DNA of 49,351 bases from Opitutales bacterium (GCA_021772565.1 JAJFLR010000060.1:1-49351), one strand, 5' to 3'; shown: positions 8,873 through 18,577, numbered from the stretch's first letter. Notes: generated by a model not told the origin, from the letters alone. Numbers and translations: made by a program.

Positions 8873-11710
8873 CTAAATTAGGTTTAATTCTTCAAATTCC
8901 ACATCATCAGAAACGATATCATTCAGCTTTTCTCTTAGTGTTAATAAAGTTTCAGTCACTTCAAATTCCTCCTGTAAATTGTTATTAACGTGAAATGTAT
9001 CAATAGCAATTCCCTGTTCGGTTGAAATTCGAGCGAATGTAATATCAAAACCTTGATCGAAGATCGTTTTAGTCAAACGGTAGAGCAGGCCAATTTTATC
9101 GTGAGCTTTTACTGTAATAATTATTTTATTCAGAACTTTATCATAAATAAGATCAACGCTTGATCTTATTGCGTTACTAATTGTTGAAGTTTGTTCTAAT
9201 ATGCTAGGTCGTTTTTGTAATTTTTTTGCAAACGAAATAATATCGGGTAGTAAATCGGTGTCGTCAACGAAAGTCTTTACAAGATTTTTTTCAAATATAC
9301 TTTTTGCTGAATTCTCATCAGCTTTTTCACCGCTGGTATCACTCACGTAAAAGGTATCGATAATTATCTGATCATTTCTTGATATAGCCTTGCTACTCAT
9401 AATACTCAACCCGGCTAAGCTGAATGCACCACAAATTTTATAGAACATTCCCGCTCTGTTCCAGGTAACCAAATTTACAATAGTCAAACTTCGATCCAAA
9501 TCATTTTTCCAGTCAAAAATAGGAATAAGAGCTTTTGTCGAACTATTATTACTAAAATGAGTTAACAGTTTATGAATCAATTTGAGATGGAGTGCAATTT
9601 GGTTTGTTCTATTATATTCGAAATATTGTTCAGGTAATAAATCATAATGAGCCTCAATTTCTTCCGATGTAATTTCGGGAACCAGGCTGGCAATGTTATC
9701 AAGAGATGTTTTTGCTTTTCGTTTGCGTCGATGTTTTTCCACCGTTTCTTTATCTCCTAAATATTCCAAAGTGTTTTTGAATAATTGGGTGTGAAGTATA
9801 TCTTTATAACTGTTCCACAAACTACTCGATGTACCTCTTGCATCACAAAATGTATGAATATAAAGGTATCTCAGCTGCCTTTCGTTTTGAACTAAAGCAG
9901 CAAATTTTTTTAATGTTTTTGGATCCTCTACATCATAGTGTTGCCAAATATTCATCATACTTAAGTGATGTTCAATTACAAACAGAATAGTGTTTTTCAA
10001 TTTAGGCTCCACTCCCAAACGATCAAGAATGGGTGATGCAATTTCGACACCTCTTTCACTATGTCCCTTAATTCCGGATCCTTTACCAATATCGTGAAAC
10101 AAAAGAATTAAATAGAGTAATCCTGTTGGTTCAGTATTATGAATTTCGGAATTATATTTGGTTAAAATATCTTCTTTGGTTGTGAATAATTTATCAAGTT
10201 CTTTAATGGTATTGAGTGTATGAATATCAGCTGTATAACGGTGAAAATATTCATGTTGGACTAGACAATATAACTCATTCCACTCTGGAATGAATCGCCC
10301 CAGAACACCAAAATCATGCATTAAGTAAAGTGTTGGATAAACGTCCCCAACGGTTTGAAGTATTGAGCGAAAGCTACGATTGGCACTCGCGGAATTTATA
10401 ACATCAGTAGTTATTAGAGTTAATGAATCTCTAATTAAGCATTTGAGATCGAAATCCATATTAGCGTGTGATTGCTGACTGTGTCTAAATACTCTAATTA
10501 ACCTGCCAGGATCTTCTTTGAATATCTGAGGTGAATTTGCAGATAACGTTCGACCGGATATTATAAAACCGTCGATATTTTTTTTAGGTGGTTTATATCT
10601 GGACTTTAAAAGTGATTTAAGAGAAATTTTTGAATCATTTTGAATGGCTAATCGTTGCTCTAAAATTTGGCTCGTATGATAAATTTGACTAGCGTGCCTA
10701 TAATAGTCTTTCATAAAAACTTCTACTCGTACAAAGCTATCTTCTTGATTGTATCCAATCGCTAATGCAACCTTCGGTTGTTTCTCTAAATCCAAAAGGT
10801 CGATTAATCGAGGGCTTTGATAGTGAAGTTCATTACGTACTCTCAGTAAATAATCATAAGCAAAAATAAAATCTCGATACTCAGCTTGTTGTAAATAGTT
10901 GTTTTTTACCAAATCATCAATTGTTGCAATATCCAGTTTAATTTTAGCCATCCAATTTATCAGCTGAAAATCTCTGAGACCACCCACGCCATTTTTAATA
11001 TCCGGCTCTTGTATAAAAACAGTATTTCCGTAACGTTCACGTCGTATCTTTAGATCCCGCATGCATATTTTTATGTACTCTTGAGGGGAATCCTTTCTGT
11101 AATAATTTTTATATGCTTGTGAAAATCTTTCGTAAAGTTGGTTTGATCCTGAAAGATAACGCGCCTCTAACAGAGAGTTTTTTGTTTTAATATCACTTTT
11201 TGCCTGGTCAACGACTTCATTTAATGTGCGTGAGGATTGGCCGAGTTTTAGTCCAACATCCCAAAGCATTACTAATATATTCTCGTGTAGATGTTTTTGA
11301 AATGGCTCTAATTTACTCTGTCTAATTCGGGACGGATACAACAACATAATGTCGATGTCACTATGTGGACTCAACTCAGATCGACCGTAACCGCCCAACG
11401 CAACAACGCAAACTTCGCAGGGTAATTTCCCTTCTATTTTATTATAAAGATATATCGCGCGTTTAAAAAGATCTTCAATTACTATATCAATAATAACAGA
11501 ATTTGCATGAGTAACTTTTAGCCCACAATTTATTGAACTTCGATGAAACTGCATCACTAATTCTTTTCCCGAGGATATAAATCGCTTGTAGATGCTAATA
11601 AGACTTTCCTGATTTGAGTCAGATAAATCTGAAAACTGCTCTACGGCAAGTTTCCTGATTTGATTTGATATAGACTCGTCTCTTAAAATTGTTAAATCAG
11701 ACGTACTCAT
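8873..11710 (-). CDS. glnD: bifunctional uridylyltransferase/uridylyl-removing enzyme (PII regulator)
   Basis: A 945-residue GlnD, the glutamine sensor that adds UMP to PII proteins under nitrogen limitation and removes it when glutamine is plentiful. Domains in order: a nucleotidyltransferase with LGGYGRSELSPHSDIDIMLLY (residues 105-125, catalytic Asp118 and Asp120), a linker, an HD phosphohydrolase with LFHDIGKG..KGHSERGVEIA near 540, and two C-terminal ACT domains beginning TIVNLVTWNRAGMFYKICGA and IIITVKAHDKIGLLYRLT. All key motifs are intact and the length is normal. It lies upstream of tRNA-Val and ilvNC on the same strand with an 80-base gap. No PII or glutamine synthetase gene is in the window. 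Confidence 0.97.
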   Translation of the reverse strand: MSTSDLTILRDESISNQIRKLAVEQFSDLSDSNQESLISIYKRFISSGKELVMQFHRSSINCGLKVTHANSVIIDIVIEDLFKRAIYLYNKIEGKLPCEVCVVALGGYGRSELSPHSDIDIMLLYPSRIRQSKLEPFQKHLHENILVMLWDVGLKLGQSSRTLNEVVDQAKSDIKTKNSLLEARYLSGSNQLYERFSQAYKNYYRKDSPQEYIKICMRDLKIRRERYGNTVFIQEPDIKNGVGGLRDFQLINWMAKIKLDIATIDDLVKNNYLQQAEYRDFIFAYDYLLRVRNELHYQSPRLIDLLDLEKQPKVALAIGYNQEDSFVRVEVFMKDYYRHASQIYHTSQILEQRLAIQNDSKISLKSLLKSRYKPPKKNIDGFIISGRTLSANSPQIFKEDPGRLIRVFRHSQQSHANMDFDLKCLIRDSLTLITTDVINSASANRSFRSILQTVGDVYPTLYLMHDFGVLGRFIPEWNELYCLVQHEYFHRYTADIHTLNTIKELDKLFTTKEDILTKYNSEIHNTEPTGLLYLILLFHDIGKGSGIKGHSERGVEIASPILDRLGVEPKLKNTILFVIEHHLSMMNIWQHYDVEDPKTLKKFAALVQNERQLRYLYIHTFCDARGTSSSLWNSYKDILHTQLFKNTLEYLGDKETVEKHRRKRKAKTSLDNIASLVPEITSEEIEAHYDLLPEQYFEYNRTNQIALHLKLIHKLLTHFSNNSSTKALIPIFDWKNDLDRSLTIVNLVTWNRAGMFYKICGAFSLAGLSIMSSKAISRNDQIIIDTFYVSDTSGEKADENSAKSIFEKNLVKTFVDDTDLLPDIISFAKKLQKRPSILEQTSTISNAIRSSVDLIYDKVLNKIIITVKAHDKIGLLYRLTKTIFDQGFDITFARISTEQGIAIDTFHVNNNLQEEFEVTETLLTLREKLNDIVSDDVEFEELNLI

Positions 11711-11934
11711 ATATAATGATGTTTTAGATCATCTAGCCAGATAATAGCTTAAATAATAAAATTGTTGGTTTTAGCTTATAATAATTCAGGAAGACTATTG
11801 GATTATTAATATAGCATCAATTATATATTTTTTTTATGAACTCAGGTTGTTTTTTTCAAAATTATATTAAATATTATTAAAGTCTAAATATTTATGACTT
11901 GAAAGATTTCTAAATCTACTACTTAAACTAGATT

Positions 11935-12480
11935 ATGACAATAGAAGATCGTTTGGAGAAATATCTGGGGCAGAAGCCTAAAATAGATTCAACATCATAT
12001 ATAGCAGATTCAGCGAAAATTATGGGAGATGTTCAAATAGGCGCATATTCGTCGATTTGGCATAATTGCGTCCTTAGGGCAGATATAAATTCTATAGTAA
12101 TTGGTGAAGCAACGAATATTCAGGATGGTGCTATAATTCATGTAGCAGACGAATTCCCCACCTTAATTGGTGATTACAATACAATTGGTCATGGAGCAGT
12201 AATTCATGCATGCAAAATTGAGGATGAATGCTTGATCGGAATAAATGCTATTATACTCGATGGTGTACATGTTGGAAGCCAGTCGATTATCGGAGCCAGT
12301 GCACTTGTTACCAGAGGAATGAATATTCCCCCAGGGTCAGTGGTTATGGGTAAACCGGGCAGAGTTGTGAGAATGTTATCACCTGAAGAGCAAAGCGAAT
12401 TACGGTTTAGAGCAGAGAAATATATTAAAGTCTCCAAGGCACATAAACAACTAGACAGTGCAAATATTTACAGTGCGTAA
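11935..12480 (+). CDS. gamma-class carbonic anhydrase-like hexapeptide-repeat protein
   Basis: A 181-residue left-handed beta-helix trimer protein of the YrdA/PaaY/gamma-CA group. Three zinc-ligand histidines are at the family positions: H69 (GAIIHV), H86 (IGHG) and H91 (VIHAC). The structural R48, D50 and Q63 (VLRADI and NIQDG) are also present, so the metal site looks complete. Whether it hydrates CO2 or acts on another substrate cannot be told from sequence. A 224-base AT-rich intergenic region separates it from the divergent glnD, and clpP follows after 48 bases on the same strand. Confidence 0.9.
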   Translation: MTIEDRLEKYLGQKPKIDSTSYIADSAKIMGDVQIGAYSSIWHNCVLRADINSIVIGEATNIQDGAIIHVADEFPTLIGDYNTIGHGAVIHACKIEDECLIGINAIILDGVHVGSQSIIGASALVTRGMNIPPGSVVMGKPGRVVRMLSPEEQSELRFRAEKYIKVSKAHKQLDSANIYSA

Positions 12481-12528
12481 TATATCTTAAAACTATACTT
12501 AACCTTTGAACTGGAAAAAATAAATTTT

Positions 12529-13107
12529 ATGAGCGAATCTGAAGATAAAAAAACTAAAGAGAATGTAGGAAATTTAATGCAATTAAGGTTTCTTGATGAA
12601 AGGAAATTATTTCTGTGGGGCGAGGTAAATGATAAGTCTGCTAGAGATGTAACTGAAAAACTCCTTTATTTTGAATCTATGGATTCCGGGAAAGAGATCA
12701 TATTCTACATAAACACTCCGGGTGGTTCTATTACTGCAGGTATAGCTGTTTATGATACAATGAAATTAATTAAATCTCCAATAACGATTGTAGTGACCGG
12801 TATGGCCGCGAGTATGGGTTCAATATTATTATGTGCGGGTAGTAAGGGAAATCGTTTGCTGTATCCACATGCCAGAGTCTTAATTCATCAGCCACTAGTT
12901 ACTGGTCGTATGATGGGAGCGGCTGTTGATATCAACATTCAAGCTCTCGAAATGGAGCGTTTGCGTGAAGAACTAAATCAAATTTTAGCTGATGCATCAG
13001 GGCAGTCTTTAGAAAAAATTATTAAGGATACGGATCGTGATTTTTATTTGAATGCGACTGAAGCCTTAGAGTATGGTTTGGCGGATCGCATTGTGGAAAA
13101 AATCTGA
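12529..13107 (+). CDS. clpP: ATP-dependent Clp protease proteolytic subunit
   Basis: A 192-residue serine peptidase forming the Clp proteolytic chamber with an AAA+ partner. The catalytic triad is visible: Ser95 in GMAASMGSILLCAG, His120 in ARVLIHQPL and Asp171 in TDRDFYLNATEALEYGLAD. The N-terminal part (RFLDERKLFLWGEVNDKSA) differs from the usual R.IFL.G.V pattern, suggesting the second ClpP paralogue seen in some Verrucomicrobiota and Chlamydiae. No clpX or tig gene is adjacent, so the chaperone partner is encoded elsewhere. Confidence 0.95.
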   Translation: MSESEDKKTKENVGNLMQLRFLDERKLFLWGEVNDKSARDVTEKLLYFESMDSGKEIIFYINTPGGSITAGIAVYDTMKLIKSPITIVVTGMAASMGSILLCAGSKGNRLLYPHARVLIHQPLVTGRMMGAAVDINIQALEMERLREELNQILADASGQSLEKIIKDTDRDFYLNATEALEYGLADRIVEKI

Positions 13108-13161
13108 TCTCGTGTGAACAGATAATTCCATCTAAGTAAATGAACTTGGTAATTTAGGAGA

Positions 13162-14826
13162 CTATTTTTTTATTAAATTTATTTTTTGCGCCATCATTGA
13201 CCAATCTCTAGCAAGCTCAAAATTATTCGCAGAAAGGGCAATTTTAGATCCATTGTTAAGTAGTTTTTTCCTTAACACATCTGGTAGATTTTCATCAGTT
13301 AATAAATTTTTATAAATCTCAATTGCTGAATTTAATTTGCCTATATTTTTTAATAAATCAGCGCATTTTTTTACCAGACCCCAATCCTCACTATTAAAAA
13401 ATGTTACATGGGTTAAAAACTGTAACTTTTTGGAAGCCTTTGCAGGTTTTTTTTGTTCAATAAATAACTCAGCCAGTCTAAGTCCCAACGCAATGCCGGG
13501 ACTTTTTCGAAAACCAGATTCACCGACTTTTATTGCTTCCTTTATATCACCACTCGCCTTTATTTGATTCATCTTTCTGATATATATATACTGAGCAATA
13601 TCTGTAGCATAATCATAATTATTTAATAAATTTTTATATTGTTGGTCTAAACTAACTTTAAAAGGGCGATATAATGGATCTCCAATTACTACACCTTGCC
13701 AGCTTAGAAATGGTATTGAGGAAGCAGCAGCATCACCCACATTATTACCTTCTTTTAATGATTTAAAAAATTGGCCTAAGTGATGAGTATAATTGAGAAA
13801 TGGTTCATAAACATTTCCAAGAGTAACTGTTGCACCTCGATGGACTAATGGGCCACACCAAGATTTCTCAGGAAATTTCATTGATGTGGCTGAAAAACTA
13901 TGGATGTGAACAGCTATTGCACCAGGTGGAAATCTAAAACCAGGATTTCGAAAAGGGCCATCCAGATGTAATAAATACCATCCAAAATAAATTGCAGGTT
14001 TATCAAATCGACTGGTTTTATCAAATGTAGCACGAGTCTTTTCCTCGGATATATCATAGTTAATTGATTTAACGTCTTCAGAAATAGATTTCATCCAATC
14101 ATCACCAATTTTATAATTCCCACCCTTTAATGCATGATCGATATAAGCTCTACCAATCAGGCCATTTTCCTCAGCGACTAATGCATTATCAATCATTAAT
14201 TTTACATCAGATGTGGTTGGGCCATCAAGTCTTGCTACTTTGATAAATGATTGTGAGACATTATCCGGTATCGGATTTCTCTTGAATAATTGATTATAAA
14301 CATAACCATTTATTTGATGGTTAGTATTCTTTTTCTGATTATAATAAGCGAGTAGTGCAAGTTCAGAATCTACTGCTGCTTTGTTTATTTTAAATGGGCC
14401 GGGAAGAGTTTCCACTTCATTTTGAAAAATTCTGTGCTTATCGTTACTAATCTTTAGTGGTATACCTTTGCAAGTTACCAGATAACTTATATTGTGACCA
14501 AGAAAGCTATACCTTTGCCGACCTTGTTCATCTTTAAGTTCTGATACTATAGCATTGATCCATTTATCTTTAACAAGTTGAGCACGCAATGGATCAAATA
14601 CTTCTGAAATGAAATATTTCCAGTCGACAGTTTCCTGGTTTGAAAGCTTAAGTAATATTAAATTGTTTTCGGGAATACTGCGTTTTTCCATATAATACCG
14701 GGCAATTTCCACAGACTCGGGATTGTTTAAATTTGCTACAACAACAACAGATTCAGCTAAAGGGTCTTTAGCATAGACTACTTGAATAAAAATGAATAAT
14801 AATACGGTTATTATTTTATAATTCAT
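13162..14826 (-). CDS. TIGR03790-family secreted protein with TPR-like C-terminus
   Basis: A 554-residue protein with a signal peptide (MNYKIITVLLFIFIQVVYA). The first 400 residues match the TIGR03790 family, which has no assigned function. Features include VVVVANLNNPESVEIARYYMEKRSIPE-type start motifs, YLVTCKGIPLKI, the VHIHSFSATS segment and the LSWQGVVIGDPLYRPF block. Residues from about 410 are helical repeats resembling TPRs. The family is common in Verrucomicrobiota, Planctomycetes and Acidobacteria. Its start overlaps the end of fluC by 11 bases, so it is the last member of an overlapping infC-amidase-fluC chain. Confidence 0.85.
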   Translation of the reverse strand: MNYKIITVLLFIFIQVVYAKDPLAESVVVVANLNNPESVEIARYYMEKRSIPENNLILLKLSNQETVDWKYFISEVFDPLRAQLVKDKWINAIVSELKDEQGRQRYSFLGHNISYLVTCKGIPLKISNDKHRIFQNEVETLPGPFKINKAAVDSELALLAYYNQKKNTNHQINGYVYNQLFKRNPIPDNVSQSFIKVARLDGPTTSDVKLMIDNALVAEENGLIGRAYIDHALKGGNYKIGDDWMKSISEDVKSINYDISEEKTRATFDKTSRFDKPAIYFGWYLLHLDGPFRNPGFRFPPGAIAVHIHSFSATSMKFPEKSWCGPLVHRGATVTLGNVYEPFLNYTHHLGQFFKSLKEGNNVGDAAASSIPFLSWQGVVIGDPLYRPFKVSLDQQYKNLLNNYDYATDIAQYIYIRKMNQIKASGDIKEAIKVGESGFRKSPGIALGLRLAELFIEQKKPAKASKKLQFLTHVTFFNSEDWGLVKKCADLLKNIGKLNSAIEIYKNLLTDENLPDVLRKKLLNNGSKIALSANNFELARDWSMMAQKINLIKK

Positions 14827-15193
14827 ACAAAGATTTACCTAGTTTAATTCCGATCCAAACAGCAAGTATTGTCCCAACTACTGTTGTGATGATTGAGAAC
14901 GCGGCCTCGTGAAAAAGTTTCTTTTCTAATTGTTGAAGTGCTTGAAAACTGAATGTTGAAAAAGTAGTAAATCCACCACAAAACCCAATCACTAAAAACC
15001 CTTTTACAGTGGATTGCAAACGATCGTTGTTCATATCGTAGCCAACTATTGCTCCTAATATTAAAGAGCCAACAATATTTACAATTAAAGTAGACCAAGG
15101 AAATATACTGGGGATTAGATGGTTAACATATGCACGTCCAATTGATCCAAGAGCACCACCAAAACCAATCCAGACTAAAGTTATTAATTTCAT
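14816..15193 (-). CDS. crcB: fluoride ion exporter FluC/CrcB
   Basis: A 125-residue protein with four transmembrane helices that dimerises as a dual-topology fluoride channel. Family motifs are GGALGSIGRAYV near residues 12-23, the pore Asn39 in LIVNIVGSL, and GFCGGFTTFSTFS at about 70-82, which supplies the phenylalanine box and the sodium-site backbone. Only this one copy is seen, so it would form the homodimeric type. It overlaps the amidase gene by 4 bases and the TIGR03790 gene by 11, indicating translational coupling. No fluoride riboswitch is present, as expected inside an operon. Confidence 0.95.
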   Translation of the reverse strand: MKLITLVWIGFGGALGSIGRAYVNHLIPSIFPWSTLIVNIVGSLILGAIVGYDMNNDRLQSTVKGFLVIGFCGGFTTFSTFSFQALQQLEKKLFHEAAFSIITTVVGTILAVWIGIKLGKSLYEL

Positions 15194-16266
15194 GATTTTA
15201 ATCGCACTAATGTTTTTTTATAAATGAGAATTCCGTCAACTAACGATTTTAAATATTGTCTTTGGTATTGAGATGATTTTATTTTATTTGCTTCATTTAT
15301 ATTTGTGATAAATCCACCTTCGACTAGCACTCCCGGGCAATCCAATGCTTGTAACACAGTAAAGCGAGCTCTTTTTAAGCCGCGATCCTTAGCTCTTAAT
15401 TTTGTAATTAATTCTCTATGAAGATAAAATCCAACGAGGCTATTCCAGGCATCATTTTTATTGGCGGGATAAAACTTTTTATCTGATGGTAATAAATTTG
15501 TTCTTGAGGAAGAGGGTTGGTGTTGCGGTGTATAAATATATGTTTCAATTCCACTCACCGCATTGTTTTCTGATGCATTAAAATGAAGACTGATAAAGAG
15601 ATCAGCTTTTATTTTGTTGGACATTATAGCTCTTGCACTTAAATCAATAAATTCATCTTTTTTTCTAGTAATATATACCTTAAATCCTTTTTCTGATAAT
15701 ATTCTTTGTAATCTAATAGCCATATTTAATGTTAATTTTTTTTCAGTCAGGCCATTTTTTTTATTTAAGGCACCCGGGTCTTTTCCCCCATGCCCAGGGT
15801 CAATAACAATTGTTTTTAAGCGAGGAATTTTTTTACTCAGTTGCGGAGTCAATATCGGTGCAATGAGTTTATCGTAATCAAATTTGCTGATGCATAAATA
15901 TTTTTTTGAATAAACAATAGCATTGCCGAGATTAGTTTTTACACCATTTATTTTAATATCTCGCTTATTGTTAATGAAATCGATTCTTGTCCATTTACTC
16001 CTAAGTTGGGCACTTTTTTTATTTATAATCCATTTATGTTGCATGCCTAATTTTGAAGAGACATGTTTCAATGTATAATACTCTATACTATTGAATCTAA
16101 ATGTATTTTGCGCTTTTGATTCCTGAGATACAAAAAGCGTAATTAATAAAAATAAATAATATGCTAAATGTTGACGGTACAATTTATTTTTGCCGTACTT
16201 AAGAAATTTAAATAAATAGTAGATTGAACCAATATTAAGATTCCGAAGATTCAGACTCTTCTTCAT
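15190..16266 (-). CDS. N-acetylmuramoyl-L-alanine amidase (Amidase_3)
   Basis: A 358-residue zinc amidase that cleaves the peptide from muramic acid in peptidoglycan. The catalytic domain starts at about 151 (LKTIVIDPGHGGKDPGA). Zinc ligands and the acid are at H159, E175 (GLTEKKL), H228 (SLHFNAS) and E316 (VLVEGGFITN). Residues 33-52 form a hydrophobic signal or anchor, and 55-140 resemble a copper-amine-oxidase-N-like stalk domain. The ATG used overlaps infC by 32 bases, and no better internal start precedes the signal segment. The 3' end overlaps fluC by 4 bases. It probably acts in cell separation. Confidence 0.93.
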   Translation of the reverse strand: MKKSLNLRNLNIGSIYYLFKFLKYGKNKLYRQHLAYYLFLLITLFVSQESKAQNTFRFNSIEYYTLKHVSSKLGMQHKWIINKKSAQLRSKWTRIDFINNKRDIKINGVKTNLGNAIVYSKKYLCISKFDYDKLIAPILTPQLSKKIPRLKTIVIDPGHGGKDPGALNKKNGLTEKKLTLNMAIRLQRILSEKGFKVYITRKKDEFIDLSARAIMSNKIKADLFISLHFNASENNAVSGIETYIYTPQHQPSSSRTNLLPSDKKFYPANKNDAWNSLVGFYLHRELITKLRAKDRGLKRARFTVLQALDCPGVLVEGGFITNINEANKIKSSQYQRQYLKSLVDGILIYKKTLVRLKS

Positions 16267-16855
16267 CCGTTTTTACGTTATAAATTAGCTTTCGTTTTGC
16301 TGCAGGTAGGGGAGTCATAGTAACAATAATGTTTCTTCCAACTTTTCTTGGTTCAATATCTTTTGTTGCAATGTGTGATAATCCTTCAATGGCTCTATTT
16401 ATTACGTCAAATCCTAATTCAATGTGCTCATTTTCACGACCTCTGAACATTAAACTTAGTTTCACTTTATTGCCTTTATCTAGAAATTCTTCGGCATGTT
16501 TTAATTTAAACATATAATCGTGCTGCTCAATACGAACTCGAAATTTTACTTCTTTAAGCTTAGAGGTAGGTGCCGGTTTATCTTTACCCTTTTTCGATTG
16601 TTCATACATATACTTTCCGAAATCTAAAATTCGGCAGACTGGTGGTCGTGCTGATGGGGAAATTTCTACGAGATCCATCTGGTGTGATTTTGCCAGTTGT
16701 ATGGCTTCATTTTTAGACATGACACCAATTTGCTTAGCATCAGGACCAATGACTCTGACTTCATATGCCCGAATTTGGGCATTTTTTCTAACAAACTTGG
16801 CGCTATTATTATATCGACCTTTATATCGATTTCCTGGAGTAAATCTTTTAGTCAT
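16235..16855 (-). CDS. infC: translation initiation factor IF-3
   Basis: A 206-residue IF-3, which binds the 30S subunit and monitors initiator tRNA and start codon. The N-domain starts FVRKNAQIRAYEVRVIGPDAKQIG, and the linker is FGKYMYEQSKKGKDK. The C-domain reads KEVKFRVRIEQHDYMFKLKHAEEFLDKGNKVKLSLMFRGRE through RNIIVTMTPLP. A charged 30-residue tail follows. The start is an ordinary ATG, not the AUU used for autocontrol in enterobacteria. It overlaps the stop of an upstream 18-codon frame as TAATG. rpmI and rplT, the usual followers of infC, are absent, and a cell-wall amidase overlaps its end instead. Confidence 0.96.
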   Translation of the reverse strand: MTKRFTPGNRYKGRYNNSAKFVRKNAQIRAYEVRVIGPDAKQIGVMSKNEAIQLAKSHQMDLVEISPSARPPVCRILDFGKYMYEQSKKGKDKPAPTSKLKEVKFRVRIEQHDYMFKLKHAEEFLDKGNKVKLSLMFRGRENEHIELGFDVINRAIEGLSHIATKDIEPRKVGRNIIVTMTPLPAAKRKLIYNVKTDEEESESSES

Positions 16856-16911
16856 TAAGGCTTTACTTCAGGTTTTACTTCAGGTTTTTCAACAGATGCA
16901 ACTTTTTGCAT
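16855..16911 (-). CDS. candidate leader peptide (18 aa) coupled to infC
   Basis: A short frame, ATG to TAA, encoding MQKVASVEKPEVKPEVKP. Its stop overlaps the infC start as TAATG, the geometry of termination-reinitiation. It contains a tandem 12-base duplication giving EVKP twice. No Shine-Dalgarno precedes it, but the same is true of most genes here. Whether it is translated is unproven. It could be a regulatory leader or a remnant of an extended infC 5' end. Confidence 0.4.
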   Translation of the reverse strand: MQKVASVEKPEVKPEVKP

Positions 16912-17053
16912 TATGTGGCTTTTGAAATTGAAATTTGTTACAATGTAATTCAACTGTTTTAAATTTTTTTTATATTAATTGATTGGTGCAGTTTGATAAT
17001 TATAAAATCTGTTTCAATCTTTTTTCTTCAATTTAATAAAATAAAATTACTGC

Positions 17054-18517
17054 TTATTTGGCTCCATCACCTGAAATTACTGCAGGAATAGTTCTGACAA
17101 GGATACTTATGTCTAACCACAAACTCCATTTGTCAATATATTCCAAGTCAAGACGCACCCATTCTGAAAAATCTTTTATTCTATTTCTCCCGGATACTTG
17201 CCAAAGTCCTGTTAATCCCGGAAGCACGCTATAGCGTCGATGGTCTTTAAATGCTTCGAATCTTTTTGTTTCATAAATCGGTAACGGACGCGGTCCGACC
17301 AGACTCATTTCTCCCTTTAAAATATTTAGCAGTTGAGGTAATTCATCTAAACTTGTTCTTCGCAGGAATTTTCCAATTGTGGTCATTCGCGGATCATTTT
17401 CAAATTTAAATACCGGACCCTGCATTTCGTTGTGAATATCTACTTCCTCTTTTCTTCTGTGAGCATCAAATGCCATTGTTCGAAATTTTATTAAATTAAA
17501 AGTACGCCCACGCCAACCGGTTCTTTCCTGATAGAAGAAGACACTGCCTTTTGATGATATTTTAATTAGCAGTGAAATTAATATGAACAGCGGGCTCAAT
17601 ACTATGAATAATAATACTGTGATAATTACATCAAAAATACGTTTCACTATTAATCGTCCTTCATAGTGTGATGTTGTATTAAAAATTATTACTGGTTTAC
17701 CGCCATACTCATCTAAATTAGGTTTTGATAGACTAGGGGTAAAAAAGTCGGCCAAATACCAGACTTCGATACCTTGTTCTTCAGCAGTATTTAAAACTTT
17801 TTGAGCAACTTCGGGATCATTTCTGGCATCACCTAAAAAAACCAGATCGTATCTTCCGTAGCAAAGATTTTTACCCAACTCATTAAAATTTCCAACTATA
17901 GAACTCTTAATTTTTTCAGGAAGATCTTTTTGATTATCATCAGATAAAATTATTCCTTTAATAATCACAGTTGATAGATGCCTAAGATTAAAATCTTTTA
18001 ATCGTTTTTCGATATCAGATGATGAGCATACTAGTAGCGCTTCTAACGGGCTATGGTTACAATATTTATTTATTAAATACTTCCTGAATATTATTTCCTT
18101 AAATATCAGATAAAATAAAAAAATACTTGAAAATCCAAAAATTAATGACCGATTGACCATTCCTACGGACAATATATTAAAAAACAATGCGGTCATTCCC
18201 ATGCCAATGAGAACACTTTTCGATGATTCAAACACAATACGGACGTTGCTCGCAAATAAATCAAGTTGGTAAAAATTTGTGAGCTTCAAAGTGAGTAAAA
18301 TGTTACTCATAATTACAAGAATCCACCACCATTCATCCTCTAGGTGAGTAACACTTTGAATACGGAATGGAAATCCTGTCACATAAACTAAAAATTGCTC
18401 CCACTCATTTTCAAAATGCTCCAAAAATACGTATATACCAAACAACAGAATTACCCCCCAAACAATATCGAGAATAAAACTAATTTGCTCAATAAACTTC
18501 TTTTTACGACCCAGCAT
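17054..18517 (-). CDS. polyprenyl glycosylphosphotransferase (WbaP/PssY-type initiating sugar-phosphate transferase)
   Basis: A 487-residue membrane enzyme that places the first sugar-1-phosphate on undecaprenyl phosphate for O-antigen or exopolysaccharide. The N-terminal region has four or five transmembrane segments, then a CoA-binding-3-type Rossmann-like domain. The conserved C-terminal third begins KRIFDVIITVLLFIVLSPLF. It contains VFFYQERTGWRGRTFNLIKFRTM, DPRMTTIGKFLRRTSLDELPQLLNILKGEMSLVGPRP, and PGLTGLWQVSGR, the full bacterial-sugar-transferase signature. The sugar cannot be predicted. An O-antigen-ligase-like gene lies 24 kb away in the window. It is a single gene here, and no other glycosyltransferases adjoin it. 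Confidence 0.93.
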   Translation of the reverse strand: MLGRKKKFIEQISFILDIVWGVILLFGIYVFLEHFENEWEQFLVYVTGFPFRIQSVTHLEDEWWWILVIMSNILLTLKLTNFYQLDLFASNVRIVFESSKSVLIGMGMTALFFNILSVGMVNRSLIFGFSSIFLFYLIFKEIIFRKYLINKYCNHSPLEALLVCSSSDIEKRLKDFNLRHLSTVIIKGIILSDDNQKDLPEKIKSSIVGNFNELGKNLCYGRYDLVFLGDARNDPEVAQKVLNTAEEQGIEVWYLADFFTPSLSKPNLDEYGGKPVIIFNTTSHYEGRLIVKRIFDVIITVLLFIVLSPLFILISLLIKISSKGSVFFYQERTGWRGRTFNLIKFRTMAFDAHRRKEEVDIHNEMQGPVFKFENDPRMTTIGKFLRRTSLDELPQLLNILKGEMSLVGPRPLPIYETKRFEAFKDHRRYSVLPGLTGLWQVSGRNRIKDFSEWVRLDLEYIDKWSLWLDISILVRTIPAVISGDGAK

Positions 18518-18577
18518 ATAGTTTTAACTAGCCTACCATTGAATTAAAAATGCACAAATTTGCAAGATTGAACAATT

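Noticed and set aside
14816-16300. Fluoride riboswitch ahead of fluC
   Set aside because: fluC overlaps the amidase gene, leaving no leader RNA.
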